NCBI GenBank assembly: GCA_016874735.1
Contig: VGTI01000037.1
Location: 1-41,739, forward strand
Source of the DNA: Deltaproteobacteria bacterium
GTDB lineage: Bacteria; Bdellovibrionota_B; Oligoflexia; Oligoflexales; CAIYRB01
Reading direction: 5' to 3'
DNA length: 41,739 bases
The notes below the pieces were generated by a model. That model had not been told where the DNA came from. It saw only the letters and a list, made by a program, of their open reading frames with translations, and made no database searches. A program made the translations under genes and the position numbers. This document shows, piece after piece, positions 24,708-33,145 of this stretch; position 1 is the stretch's first letter, and each line of letters starts with the position of its first letter.

Positions 24708-25032
24708 TTTCTCTCCATAAATCTCTCTCTCTCTCTTCAATCCAATGTCATCCAGCGCGGCCCAAGTATAACTAATTGCATTCATTGATGTGGGCTACCT
24801 TAGCTGCGGTCATAAGTATAGCGATGTTATGAGATCATCATAATTTCATCGTCGTATTTTATTGAAAATCATCAACCCAACCAATTAATAGTACTGATTA
24901 ATTTTATTAATTATAATAAAAAGCTTGATTTATTTTTAAAATAATATAAAAACACTTCTGCCTGGTAAGAATGAGTTTAACAACCCCTAGTGAGGACCAC
25001 CTGTCCTCGAATCAATTGCCTGGAGGCTTCAG
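24708..25032. other. 325-nt AT-rich gene-free stretch
   Basis: No gene was seen. A CT dinucleotide run lies just after the tRNA (about 24723-24736). Three copies of the palindrome ATTAAT (24884-24889, 24897-24902, 24906-24911) and long A/T runs precede the Gly/Tyr-rich lipoprotein gene, suggesting an UP-element-rich promoter. No pair of boxes could be assigned with confidence. Confidence 0.4.
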
Positions 25033-25530
25033 ATGAAATTAGCAAAATCACTCATCGTCGTGGCTTTGGTTGCTGGCGTTAGCGCGTGCGGCACCAAGAA
25101 CAGCAGCGAGCAGCCTGTAGCTGCTGACGTTAAAGCAGCTGCGATCCCAGCCGGAACTATCGTTCGCGTTCCTGTTGACGCTAGCGGGAACCCAATCGGT
25201 GAGCCCACCATGCGCACCATCTCTGCTGACAAGTCTATCGTTAGCGATGCAGTTGCTCTAGAAGCCGCTTTCGAAAATGGCAAAGACCCAGAGAAGGTCG
25301 TTCAGAGTAAGGATGAGCTCAACGGTGATTCTTCGACCCAGTCATGGTGTGGTTGGGGCCGAGGCGGGCTAGGATACGGTTACGGCTACGGATACTACGG
25401 CGGATACGGCGCCGGCTACTGGGCAGGCTCCTACTCCCCAATCCTATGGTGGGGCGGTGCGTCTTACGGCTACGGGTACGGCGGATTCGGCGGACTCGGT
25501 GGCTATAACTACTACGGCTACTGGCGCTAA
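25033..25530 (+). CDS. Lipoprotein with Gly/Tyr-rich tail
   Basis: The product has 165 residues. A signal of about 19 residues ends in a lipobox VSAC (Cys19). Residues 20-100 form a short soluble region (AGTIVRVPVDASGNPIGEP, then DELNGDSSTQSWCGWG). The last 60 residues are a Gly/Tyr/Trp repeat (YGYGYGYYGGYGAGYW, then YGYGYGGFGGLGG) ending YYGYWR. Such aromatic/Gly tails occur in surface and adhesive proteins, but no specific family was recognised. ATG 25033 has TGGAGG upstream. Strong codon regularity and a very good terminator suggest high expression; this is inference. Confidence 0.8.
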   Translation: MKLAKSLIVVALVAGVSACGTKNSSEQPVAADVKAAAIPAGTIVRVPVDASGNPIGEPTMRTISADKSIVSDAVALEAAFENGKDPEKVVQSKDELNGDSSTQSWCGWGRGGLGYGYGYGYYGGYGAGYWAGSYSPILWWGGASYGYGYGGFGGLGGYNYYGYWR

Positions 25531-25581
25531 TTCTAAGCGGTTAATAGCCGCTTGGTAAAGCCGCACAGTTTAGTACGGTTT

Positions 25582-25620
25582 GGCTGGGAAACTTTCGAGT
25601 TTCCCAGCCTTTTAGTTTTT
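25582..25620. terminator. Intrinsic terminator between convergent genes
   Basis: GGCTGGGAAACT (25582-25593) pairs perfectly with AGTTTCCCAGCC (25598-25609) around the TTCG tetraloop, followed by TTTTAGTTTTT. It serves the plus-strand lipoprotein and could also stop the minus-strand gene. Confidence 0.93.
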
Positions 25621-25635
25621 TGCGTCAGCTCGCTA

Positions 25636-26547
25636 TCAAGCGGGAACCGCGACTGCCTGGTGCCCTGAAGCAACCTTGGGTGTAATACCCACGGCTTCGT
25701 TGAGAGACTCCTGTAAGCCGCTGAGTTCTGTTTCGGGATCCTCGAAAATCTTGACCATCGCTCGCGATAGCTTCGAGGCATGAACGCCATCGATGAGCCG
25801 GTGGTCAAAGGTGACACACAGCGGCACCGTTTTGCCGACGACGAGTTTGCCGTCCTCAACCACGGGTTTATCTTTGATGGCTCCGACCGCCACTAGTAGT
25901 GGTACACGGGAATAGGCCACAAGGGGGGCAAACCCAAAATCAAGACCAAGTGATCCAATGTTTGTGATCATGACGCTACCCATCGGGTCTTTAGGTGTAC
26001 CGAGTAGCGGCGACCAAATGTTGAGTGTGTACTGGATGAAACTTGCTGCATCAAGCACCCATCCCGTGAGCCAACCTGGAATCCGTGCCATCAGAGATTT
26101 CATCTGTGAGTACGATTTATCAGAACGATCACGCACCGACGCGATGCGTTTGTTCATCTCAGTGGTCATGGCCGCTAGAGACTTACTCTCAGCCTGACGG
26201 ACGATAATTCCTGATAGATCCTGTCCCGATTGGTCCGTGGCAACCTGAAAAAAGAGTGTCACATGGCGCCGCCGGTAAATCTTGCCGTATCTAAGTACGC
26301 TGTTGATTTCGGGGTGACGCCGCATAGATTCTGCCAGCGCCTTACCAATGAAGTTGGTGATCGTGATGCGTTCCCCGCACTCCTCACTCACGCGACTCAT
26401 GTATGCCAGGACCTTTTCACACCTAAGTTCCAAAATGCCGTACACACTTGGATCCTTGGGCGTCCGCCAAGTGCCAATGGCAATTTTACGCCACGAGGAT
26501 TGATGTTTCGGTGGGGTTAGGTCGAGGTGTCGTTCAATCAATGCCAC
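25636..26547 (-). CDS. Stand-alone 2-oxoacid dehydrogenase E2 acyltransferase domain
   Basis: The protein has 303 residues. It matches the catalytic core of dihydrolipoyl acyltransferases: ITITNFIGKALAESMRRHPEINSVL, VMITNIGSLGLDFGFAPLV, PLLVAVGAIKDKPVV and the active-site FDHRLIDGVHASK (catalytic His plus Asp-Gly). There is no lipoyl domain or peripheral-subunit-binding domain; the normal E2 N-terminus is missing rather than truncated, because the start (GTG 26547 with AGAGGA upstream) is well formed. Family members without lipoyl domains are known from genomes but mostly uncharacterised; they may use free CoA thioesters like the CAT fold. No E1 or E3 gene is nearby. Confidence 0.83.
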   Translation of the reverse strand: MALIERHLDLTPPKHQSSWRKIAIGTWRTPKDPSVYGILELRCEKVLAYMSRVSEECGERITITNFIGKALAESMRRHPEINSVLRYGKIYRRRHVTLFFQVATDQSGQDLSGIIVRQAESKSLAAMTTEMNKRIASVRDRSDKSYSQMKSLMARIPGWLTGWVLDAASFIQYTLNIWSPLLGTPKDPMGSVMITNIGSLGLDFGFAPLVAYSRVPLLVAVGAIKDKPVVEDGKLVVGKTVPLCVTFDHRLIDGVHASKLSRAMVKIFEDPETELSGLQESLNEAVGITPKVASGHQAVAVPA

Positions 26548-26725
26548 AGCTCATCCTCTAATCTCAAGGGGGTTAACGATTCCTGAACTGAAAGTGGATC
26601 AGTGCAAGTTATAGGCCAAGGTATCCGTGCAGAAGTGCATGATATGATGATTCTTGCTAGCGGCTAAATTCTGCAGATTATCGGTGGATCTAAGACCTTA
26701 ATTCTAACATAAATAGGTTTACAAA

Positions 26726-27628
26726 ATGACTGTCTCCTCGGCTAAGTCGCAAAAGAAGATTGCTCGGATCGTGGCCGCACGGCCAGTGCTCGAAGGTGGT
26801 GGTTTTTTGGTTCATCGCCCATTTCCTACTCCTGAACTGATGCAGGTCGATCCTTTTTTGCTTCTCGATGAAATGGGACCAGTCATCTATCCCCCTGGAG
26901 GAGCTAAAGGGGCGCCAGACCATCCCCACCGCGGCTTTGAAACGGTGACCTACCTGCTTGCTGGGGAGATGGAGCATCGCGACTCGGCTGGGCATGCCGG
27001 CAAGCTCACTCCAGGAGACCTCCAGTGGATGACGGCAGGTGCCGGTGTCGTGCATTCGGAGATGCCGTCGGAGGCCTTTCAAAAGTCGGGCGGCAAGATG
27101 CATGGCTTCCAGCTATGGGTCAATTTGGCTGCCAAAGACAAGATGATGGCTCCGCGTTATCAGGAGCTCAGCGCCCAAAGTGTGCCTGTGGTTGACCGCC
27201 CTGAAGAAGGGGCTAAGGTCCGCATCTTAGCTGGCGCCTTTGGTGGCGAGACGGCCGCTACGCAGACCACCGAACCCATTCTGTATCTTGATATCGAACT
27301 CGCTGCTCAAGGCAGCTTTAAAGTATCTGTGCCCATAGGGCAAACATGTCTTGTTTACTTATTCGAAGGCAAGTGCCACGTCGGTGCCGATGGTGCCGAA
27401 GTGCGGGCCCACACGCTGGTCCTCTTTGAGGAGGCCGGTGACCTAATCGTGGCTAAGGCCGCAGCCGGCCCCTGTCGGTTTTTGGTCTTGGCGGCACGCC
27501 CGCTCAGAGAACCGGTAGCCCGCCGCGGCCCCTTTGTCATGAATACTGAGGCCGAAATCAGGCAGGCCTTTGTCGATTATCAAGAGGGGCGGTTTGCAAC
27601 GATTCCCCCACAAGTTAAGAGGAGTTGA
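26726..27628 (+). CDS. Pirin-family protein
   Basis: The protein has 300 residues with the two-cupin pirin architecture. The N-terminal cupin shows PDHPHRGFETVTYLLAGEMEHRDSAGHAG, then PGDLQWMTAGAGVVHSEMP. These supply the three His and one Glu that bind the metal. LWVNLAAKDKMMAPRYQ and the second cupin follow. Bacterial pirins are iron-containing and some act as quercetinases or redox-responsive regulators; the activity here is unknown. ATG 26726 has only a weak ribosome binding site. A small hairpin (27630-27647) follows the stop. Confidence 0.9.
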   Translation: MTVSSAKSQKKIARIVAARPVLEGGGFLVHRPFPTPELMQVDPFLLLDEMGPVIYPPGGAKGAPDHPHRGFETVTYLLAGEMEHRDSAGHAGKLTPGDLQWMTAGAGVVHSEMPSEAFQKSGGKMHGFQLWVNLAAKDKMMAPRYQELSAQSVPVVDRPEEGAKVRILAGAFGGETAATQTTEPILYLDIELAAQGSFKVSVPIGQTCLVYLFEGKCHVGADGAEVRAHTLVLFEEAGDLIVAKAAAGPCRFLVLAARPLREPVARRGPFVMNTEAEIRQAFVDYQEGRFATIPPQVKRS

Positions 27629-27770
27629 GACTGGCCAACTGGCCAGTAACTTACCGATTTTATAGAATTATTAATAAAAGTTATAAAAAAACTTGAAAAT
27701 TTTAATATAGTTTGATAAAAAGCTTTCCGCCCCTATGGTGTAAAAAATATCCCCTGCAAGGAGAGCCTAT

Positions 27771-28901
27771 ATGTTGGTGTCACCACGCAATCCACGTCAG
27801 TGCCTCTTGCTACTTTTAGCCCTTGGCGCCTTGACTTCATCGGCCTGCGGTCGCAGTAAAAGTAAACCCGCCGCGGCTCCTGCCCCGACCACTCCAGTTG
27901 AGGTCGAGGAAGATGAAGACGAAGATGAAGACGAAGACACCCAGCCGCAGCTACCGGCTGGAGCGAACGACCAGTCGCAAGGACAGGCACCATCGGTGGT
28001 GTTCCTGGACGGCGCAGGTCTCCAAGGTAATCCTACTGCTAAATCGGTTAAGTTTACCGTGATCGGATTGCCCGCCGGTACCAGTCCGAGTGATATTAAA
28101 TTCGAGTGCAAGCTTGCGACTGAGGGGAGCTACGCCCCGTGTAACGGGAATGACACTTACAACTTTAGCAACCTACAGAATGGTACGAGCTACACTCTCG
28201 AGGTGCGGGCGACGATCATCTCAACCAACGTCACCCTGCCAGCTGCGAGCATCTCATTCACAGCACAAGGCCAAGCCGACAACGGCAGCAATCAAGCCAC
28301 TGGTAACGGCACAGGTACAGCACCCCAGGGTGGCGTAGATCCCAACAATCCTAACGGAGCTAATAACGGCTTCGGCGGCCAAAACGGCCAGCCCGGTGGG
28401 AATAACGGCTTCGATGGTCAGAACGGCCAGAACGGTCAACCAGGTGCCAACAACGGCTTCGGCGGTCAAAATGGTCAGCCTGGTGGTAATAATGGCTTCG
28501 GCGGCGGTCAACCCGGCATGGGCGGTGGCGGCGGCTTCGGCGGCGGTCAACCCGGCATGGGCGGTGGCGGCGGCTTCGGTGGCGGTCAACCTGGCATCGG
28601 CGGCGGTGGCTTCGGTGGCGGTCAACCCGGCATCGGCGGCGGTGGCTTCGGTGGCGGTCAACCCGGCATCGGCGGCGGTGGCGTCGGTGGCGGGCCCGGA
28701 AGTGGTGGCGGCGGCGGTGGCTTCGGCGGCGGTCCTGGTATCGGTATCGGCGGCGGTGGCTTCGGTGGCCCGGGCATTGGTATCGGTGGAGGCTTCGGCG
28801 GCCCTGGAATTGGAATCGGAACGGGAATTGGTTTCGGCCTAGGCGGCGGCCGCGGTGGTCCTTGTATCCGCGGATTAGGTCGACCGATCGGGCGCTGCTA
28901 A
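27771..28901 (+). CDS. Lipoprotein with acidic run and Gly-rich repeat tail
   Basis: The product has 376 residues. A lipoprotein signal (Cys26 in TSSAC) is followed by a Pro/Ala linker and the acidic run VEEDEDEDEDEDT (about 44-56). A fibronectin/Ig-like beta domain comes next (about 74-165: VVFLDGAGLQGNPTAKSVKF, FECKLATEGSYAPCNG, NGTSYTLEVRATI). It ends in about 190 residues of Asn/Gln/Gly then nearly pure Gly repeats (GGGQPGMGGGGGF, GGGQPGIGGGGF) and RGGPCIRGLGRPIGRC. A surface or matrix role is plausible but inferred. AAGGAG precedes ATG 27771; TTGAAA (about 27693) is a possible -35. A terminator follows. Confidence 0.8.
   Translation: MLVSPRNPRQCLLLLLALGALTSSACGRSKSKPAAAPAPTTPVEVEEDEDEDEDEDTQPQLPAGANDQSQGQAPSVVFLDGAGLQGNPTAKSVKFTVIGLPAGTSPSDIKFECKLATEGSYAPCNGNDTYNFSNLQNGTSYTLEVRATIISTNVTLPAASISFTAQGQADNGSNQATGNGTGTAPQGGVDPNNPNGANNGFGGQNGQPGGNNGFDGQNGQNGQPGANNGFGGQNGQPGGNNGFGGGQPGMGGGGGFGGGQPGMGGGGGFGGGQPGIGGGGFGGGQPGIGGGGFGGGQPGIGGGGVGGGPGSGGGGGGFGGGPGIGIGGGGFGGPGIGIGGGFGGPGIGIGTGIGFGLGGGRGGPCIRGLGRPIGRC
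28501..28690 (+). repeat. In-frame tandem repeats encoding Gly-rich units
   Basis: Tandem copies of a 39-bp unit (13 residues, GGGQPGMGGGGGF) pass into copies of a 36-bp unit (12 residues, GGGQPGIGGGGF). A looser Asn/Gln/Gly repeat occupies about 28365-28500. All units are multiples of three, so copy number can change without frameshift. Confidence 0.85.
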
Positions 28902-28940
28902 CAGGTCCGGAATCGAAGCGCGCTTCAATCTAAATCACTG

Positions 28941-28984
28941 CCAACACCCGATTAGCTCACGCTGGTCGGGTGTTGGTCTTTGTT
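28941..28984 (+). terminator. Intrinsic terminator after Gly-rich lipoprotein
   Basis: CCAACACCCGA (28941-28951) pairs perfectly with TCGGGTGTTGG (28966-28976) around a 14-nt loop, followed by TCTTTGTT. Confidence 0.85.
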
Positions 28985-29251
28985 CGCTACTTTTGTGGGC
29001 AATAGCTGCAGATCGGTGCGCTAAATCTCATGGTACGGGAGGCTACGCCTTCTGGTTTCCGCCGCTGCTTCCAAGTGCGGAATGTTACGCAAGGCGTCTA
29101 ATCAGGAAGGTGAACAAAAAGTAGCAAATTTTGCTATTTGTAAAAAATTGATGACTAAATCTAAAGTTATTATCTGAAAATGCCGATACGGATTCTAGTA
29201 AAAAACGATGGCAGTGCTTTTGGAAAAGTAAATTTTTAGAGGAGATCCGTA
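28985..29251. other. Gene-free leader region of the next lipoprotein
   Basis: Together with the terminator this makes a 350-nt gap without a gene. It holds the palindrome TAGCAAATTTTGCTA (29122-29136, perfect around one base) and the sigma-28-like site. Nothing else was recognised. Confidence 0.5.
29162..29189 (+). promoter_or_regulatory. Candidate sigma-28 (FliA) promoter
   Basis: TAAAGTTA (29162-29169, 7 of 8), a 12-nt spacer (one longer than consensus) and GCCGATAC (29182-29189, 7 of 8). It lies 63 nt before the lipoprotein ATG. Confidence 0.65.
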
Positions 29252-30337
29252 ATGATAAACCTTAAGGCTCGCCATGAGCAAATTGATTTTCTCAAACAAT
29301 TTCGGTCGGTAAAAGCACTTTTGGCGTTAAATTTGGCCGTCGTGAGTGCCACCTCAGGGACGCTCGGAGGCTGCACATCTGGATCTGACGGTGCGGTAAG
29401 TGACTTATTAGGGGCCGACGGAGAGATCGCGGCGGAATTTGCGCAATTCTACAGTGGCATGGATTTAGACGATCAGTTTAAGTCCAAATTTAAAGACCTC
29501 ATCGACAGAGCAGCGACGGACGGTATCGATAAGCTTAGCGATACCATTGTAGTTAAAGGACAACAGCTCACGGGATTTAAAGCCAAGGCCAAAGTTTTAT
29601 CATCGGCATCCAATTTCGCAGCGGTTGACGGAAAAAAATATACCCTCCGCGACTATTTTAAGAAAAATGGCGTGCTGACTGAGCGTCTAAATGCCAAAGA
29701 TCTGGGTGTTGGTTTCAACATGCTCCGCCTCATCGGCACTGCTCCAGCCAATTACGATGCCATCATGAAGGCAGTGAGCAAATTTTCCGCTGACCAAGCA
29801 TTGCGAGGCGCAAGCTCGCTAGTGGTCATGGATGCCTTAATCCAACGCTACGGCCTACCAAAAGGGCTTACGTTACAGTCCGCTGACGGGGAAAAAAGCG
29901 GCCTGATGTTAAAATCTGACGACGTAGCTACAGAAGCCATAAAGCAGACTGGAGAACTAGCTAAAACGGTTGTTCAGTCTGGCGAGCATCTACTAAGTAA
30001 AGAAAACGCTAATTGCGGCAGTCTCAATAAGACGACCGATGCGAGCTCAGACAAATATAATGAATGGCAGCGTTGTCATGGATTCGGACCGCAGGCTCCT
30101 TGGGAGTGTAATGCTGCTGCAGAGAATGATGAAAAATTTGGCGGTGATTCCCCTAAAAAACCAGCGACGATGTGTTCGGGCCTGGGATTCAAATGGAAAT
30201 GCGTATGCACAGGTAAATCCGACCAGCTCAAAGACTGTAAGTGGCAGCTACCTGAAGAGAACATTCCTCCGCCACCACGAGTCATATTAAACAGCTGCAA
30301 GAACGGGTCGACGAATGTCGTCAAACCCCAAGATTGA
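29252..30337 (+). CDS. Lipoprotein of unknown function, Cys-rich C-terminus
   Basis: The product has 361 residues, unrecognised. It has an unusually long n-region, then a hydrophobic stretch ending in lipobox LGGC (Cys41). Residues about 55-250 look helical and polar (FKSKFKDLIDRAATDGIDKLSDTIV, DAIMKAVSKFSADQALRG). The C-terminal 100 residues have eight Cys, including NCGS, RCHG, ECNAA, MCSG, KCVCTG and DCKW, probably disulfide-bonded outside the cytoplasm. AGAGGAGA precedes ATG 29252. The gene is single, with its own promoter-like site upstream and a hairpin (30452-30474) between it and the convergent propeller gene. Confidence 0.75.
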   Translation: MINLKARHEQIDFLKQFRSVKALLALNLAVVSATSGTLGGCTSGSDGAVSDLLGADGEIAAEFAQFYSGMDLDDQFKSKFKDLIDRAATDGIDKLSDTIVVKGQQLTGFKAKAKVLSSASNFAAVDGKKYTLRDYFKKNGVLTERLNAKDLGVGFNMLRLIGTAPANYDAIMKAVSKFSADQALRGASSLVVMDALIQRYGLPKGLTLQSADGEKSGLMLKSDDVATEAIKQTGELAKTVVQSGEHLLSKENANCGSLNKTTDASSDKYNEWQRCHGFGPQAPWECNAAAENDEKFGGDSPKKPATMCSGLGFKWKCVCTGKSDQLKDCKWQLPEENIPPPPRVILNSCKNGSTNVVKPQD

Positions 30338-30451
30338 ATCGCATCCTTACCGTCAAATATTTCGACGAGCTTAGCATATCTCAACTCACATGACCTCAAC
30401 CTCTCGAACCGCCTGGTGCGGACCCGCATGACAGGTGGTCTGGTCTGGTCG

Positions 30452-30474
30452 GGGCGCAGCTAACCGCTGCGCCC
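30452..30474. terminator. Hairpin between convergent genes
   Basis: GGGCGCAGC (30452-30460) pairs with GCTGCGCCC (30466-30474) around TAACC. No U-run follows on either strand, so its use as a terminator is uncertain. Confidence 0.45.
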
Positions 30475-30499
30475 TATGCCGATCAATGATAGTTAGTCG

Positions 30500-33103
30500 T
30501 TACCAGGAAGCTGCGTTCACTTGGCTGCTAAGCAGATACATGGGCACCCCACCATCTGATTGTCCAAGAAAACCATCTTTACTTTGGCTGGTAATGATTA
30601 ACCTGGAGTATGCGTCCACAGTCGATGCTAGACCCAGAGTTGGAAAATTTGCCACCCCAGATTGACGAGCGCTTTTCTCGTTGCCATTCTGATCGTAATT
30701 GACTGCAAAAACGTCAGTCGTTCCAGTAGCCACACCACCATTGAGACCACCAGCCGTCTCGCCGACCACTACAACGCCTTGGTTGCCGTTGATTGCTAGA
30801 GATTTTGGAACGGTAATCACACCAGCCGCCCCCCTTTGTCGACTCCAAATCTTAGTCCCATTTCCATCAAGCTTCAAAAGTACAAAATCTGTGGCACCTT
30901 GCTTGGGATTACCGTCAAAACTAGTTGTAGTTTCGCCAGCGATATAAATATTTCCGTCTGGAGATATCCCAGCCCCTCTTAAAACAGCCGCGCTGCCGCT
31001 GGCCCCAAAAGTTTTTGTCCAGGCTTTAGTTCCGCTGGCGTCGTATCGCGTGATGAAAAAATCGGCACTACCAATGCGGACGTTACCGTCTAAAGAACCA
31101 TAGGTAGTGCCTATGATAAAAATATTATTGGATGCATCCGTGATTATGTGTGCCGCTGACGTCGTGAATCCACTGGTACCAATCATTCTGGTCCAGAGCT
31201 TATTGCCATTTGCGTCGAATTTAACCAAATAAGCATCATAGCTCCCTGTGCGCGACACACCATCTAAGTTGCCGTTAGTTCTGCCAGTCACATAAACATT
31301 ACCGCTAGAATCAGACCCGACCGCAAAACAGTAAGTGATCGAAGCTGATACCCCCATCTGCCGGCTCCAGAGTTTACTGCCCGATTTATCGTATTTGACC
31401 ACTAGCAGGTCAAAGGTTCCTGTAAGTGTGTTACCGTCCACAGCGGTATCGGTGTACCCAGCAATCAAAATATTTTCCTGCGGGTCTTTGGCTACACCAA
31501 GCATGTATAGGACTTTCCCAGCAGCGGCCCCAAGCTGCCTTATCCACTGCCTTCTACCCCATCGATCAAATTTAACGAGCATCAGGTCCGCAAAGCTAGA
31601 AAGATTGAAGCCCGGTAAACTTCCAGTAGTATACCCTCCGACATAGATATTGCCCTCTGCATCAGTCACAACACCGCGAGGATCAGTTTTTCTTGGCGCA
31701 ATAAAGCCTCGCTGTATCGTCCTAAGTCTATTGCCGGATGAATCATACTGTATTGCGAGTAAATCTAGCGATCCCGTCAACGTATTGCCATTGAGTCCTG
31801 TATTCACGTATCCGAATAAATAGGACTCGGAATTACTTGCTGCAACGGCTACGCCGTAGGAATCCTTGCCTGATGCACCATTCACTCGTGTCCAAAGTCG
31901 GTTGCCATTCCCGTCGTACTTAACGATGTAAGCATCACGCGTACCAATCTGAGCGTTTCCATCTATCCCACCGCCTGTGCTATAGCCGCTTATGTAGGCC
32001 TCCCCTGATGGGGTCGCTGAAACTCCGTAGGTGTATAAAGACGAACCAAAATTTCCAATTTGCTGCATCCACTGTAAAGTTCCAGCGCTATTGTATTTAA
32101 TGGTCAGGGTATCCTGAACACCGGCCATGGCAACCCCAGCCACTACACCGGTTGTCTCGCCCGTGATATATACATTTGAGGACGAATCAGTTGCGATGGC
32201 TCTTGCTGCTGCCCCGCCAGAATTTGGTCCGTTTAGTCGGGTCCACTGTCTGTTGCCTGCTCCGTCATATTTGGTCACAAAGAACGCATACGAACCGGAT
32301 TTTGTCACGCCGTCCAAATTACCATTGGTCCAGCCGGTGAGATAAAAATTGCCATTCGGATCAATGGCTGCTGCAGTCCCCATAGTTGCACTTCCTGCTA
32401 ATCCAATATGCTTAGCCCACAGCGCGTTACCACTACCGTCAAATTTTGCTATAAAGCCGTCCTGGGTTGTGCCAATCATGGCGGCGCCCTGAATTGACGC
32501 AGAAGTATCCCCACCAATAAATACGTTGCCGCTGCTATCCACGCCAACACCGTAAGCTCTAGTAGTTGCTCCAGAGGTGGCGCCGATCTGCCGTGTCCAT
32601 AATTTGGTGCCAGTAGAGTCAAATTTTGTCACAAAGGCATCGGTAGTTCCAAGTCGCACGTTTCCATCTATACTCCCCGTCGTAAAGCCAGCGATGTAAA
32701 CATTAAAATTTGAATCGATATAAATATGCCTAGGTGATGCGGTGTAAGACAAGTGGCGTGGACCAATTAATCTGGTCCAAATTAGATTGAATCCGCTGTC
32801 ATATTTTGAAATAAATGCATCAAGATTACTGCCAATGACTTGTCCGTCCATATCGGCATTAGTCTCACCGGCTACATAATAGTTGCCATTTGTGTCACGA
32901 GTTATGAATCGTCCGTAAACCGACGATGGACCGACACCGTTGAGCAAAAGCGCCCAGGTCCTAGCCATGCCGGTTGTCGACCAACCGAATCCGTTGTAGT
33001 AACCAGCAGCGATTAGGCCGGGTGATCGTAACAATAAAAAAATCATGACAGCTGCGGCAATAAATCCCGCTACTTTAGTTTTTATTAAAAACCCAGCCCT
33101 CAT
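30500..33103 (-). CDS. Secreted SBBP-repeat beta-propeller protein
   Basis: The protein has 867 residues with an N-terminal signal/anchor (about 8-33). The remainder is about 14 repeats of roughly 57 residues. Each follows the SBBP pattern: a-D-SGN-v-YvaG-T-g-ldG-----G--DafvtKyD--Gn-lWtrq-G. Examples are VDSSGNVFIGGDTSAS, DAFVTKFDSTGTKLWTRQIG and DAYLVKFDANGNKLWTRMIG. Such repeats fold into beta-propellers, here perhaps two seven-bladed ones. The last repeats (13 and 14) are degenerate, and the chain ends NAASW. The start at 33103 has GCGAGAAG upstream. It follows the tail-fibre-like gene by 42 nt on the same strand, so both are probably one operon. Role likely surface binding; inferred. Confidence 0.87.
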   Translation of the reverse strand: MRAGFLIKTKVAGFIAAAVMIFLLLRSPGLIAAGYYNGFGWSTTGMARTWALLLNGVGPSSVYGRFITRDTNGNYYVAGETNADMDGQVIGSNLDAFISKYDSGFNLIWTRLIGPRHLSYTASPRHIYIDSNFNVYIAGFTTGSIDGNVRLGTTDAFVTKFDSTGTKLWTRQIGATSGATTRAYGVGVDSSGNVFIGGDTSASIQGAAMIGTTQDGFIAKFDGSGNALWAKHIGLAGSATMGTAAAIDPNGNFYLTGWTNGNLDGVTKSGSYAFFVTKYDGAGNRQWTRLNGPNSGGAAARAIATDSSSNVYITGETTGVVAGVAMAGVQDTLTIKYNSAGTLQWMQQIGNFGSSLYTYGVSATPSGEAYISGYSTGGGIDGNAQIGTRDAYIVKYDGNGNRLWTRVNGASGKDSYGVAVAASNSESYLFGYVNTGLNGNTLTGSLDLLAIQYDSSGNRLRTIQRGFIAPRKTDPRGVVTDAEGNIYVGGYTTGSLPGFNLSSFADLMLVKFDRWGRRQWIRQLGAAAGKVLYMLGVAKDPQENILIAGYTDTAVDGNTLTGTFDLLVVKYDKSGSKLWSRQMGVSASITYCFAVGSDSSGNVYVTGRTNGNLDGVSRTGSYDAYLVKFDANGNKLWTRMIGTSGFTTSAAHIITDASNNIFIIGTTYGSLDGNVRIGSADFFITRYDASGTKAWTKTFGASGSAAVLRGAGISPDGNIYIAGETTTSFDGNPKQGATDFVLLKLDGNGTKIWSRQRGAAGVITVPKSLAINGNQGVVVVGETAGGLNGGVATGTTDVFAVNYDQNGNEKSARQSGVANFPTLGLASTVDAYSRLIITSQSKDGFLGQSDGGVPMYLLSSQVNAASW

Positions 33104-33145
33104 GACTTCTCGCTTGTCACCAAATTTGGTTTTTCAATCTCGCAA

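Noticed and set aside
24718-24736. CT dinucleotide run after tRNA-Val as a functional repeat
   Set aside because: It is short simple sequence with no gene whose frame or promoter spacing it would alter.
27797-28111. Minus-strand frame with a long Ser run
   Set aside because: It is the antisense of the acidic Glu/Asp codons in the lipoprotein gene.
28365-28860. CRISPR-like repetition
   Set aside because: The repeats are in-frame coding units without unique spacers of constant length.
30475-30482. GCCGATCA next to the convergent hairpin
   Set aside because: The upstream bases do not form a -35 and it points into the antisense of the propeller gene.
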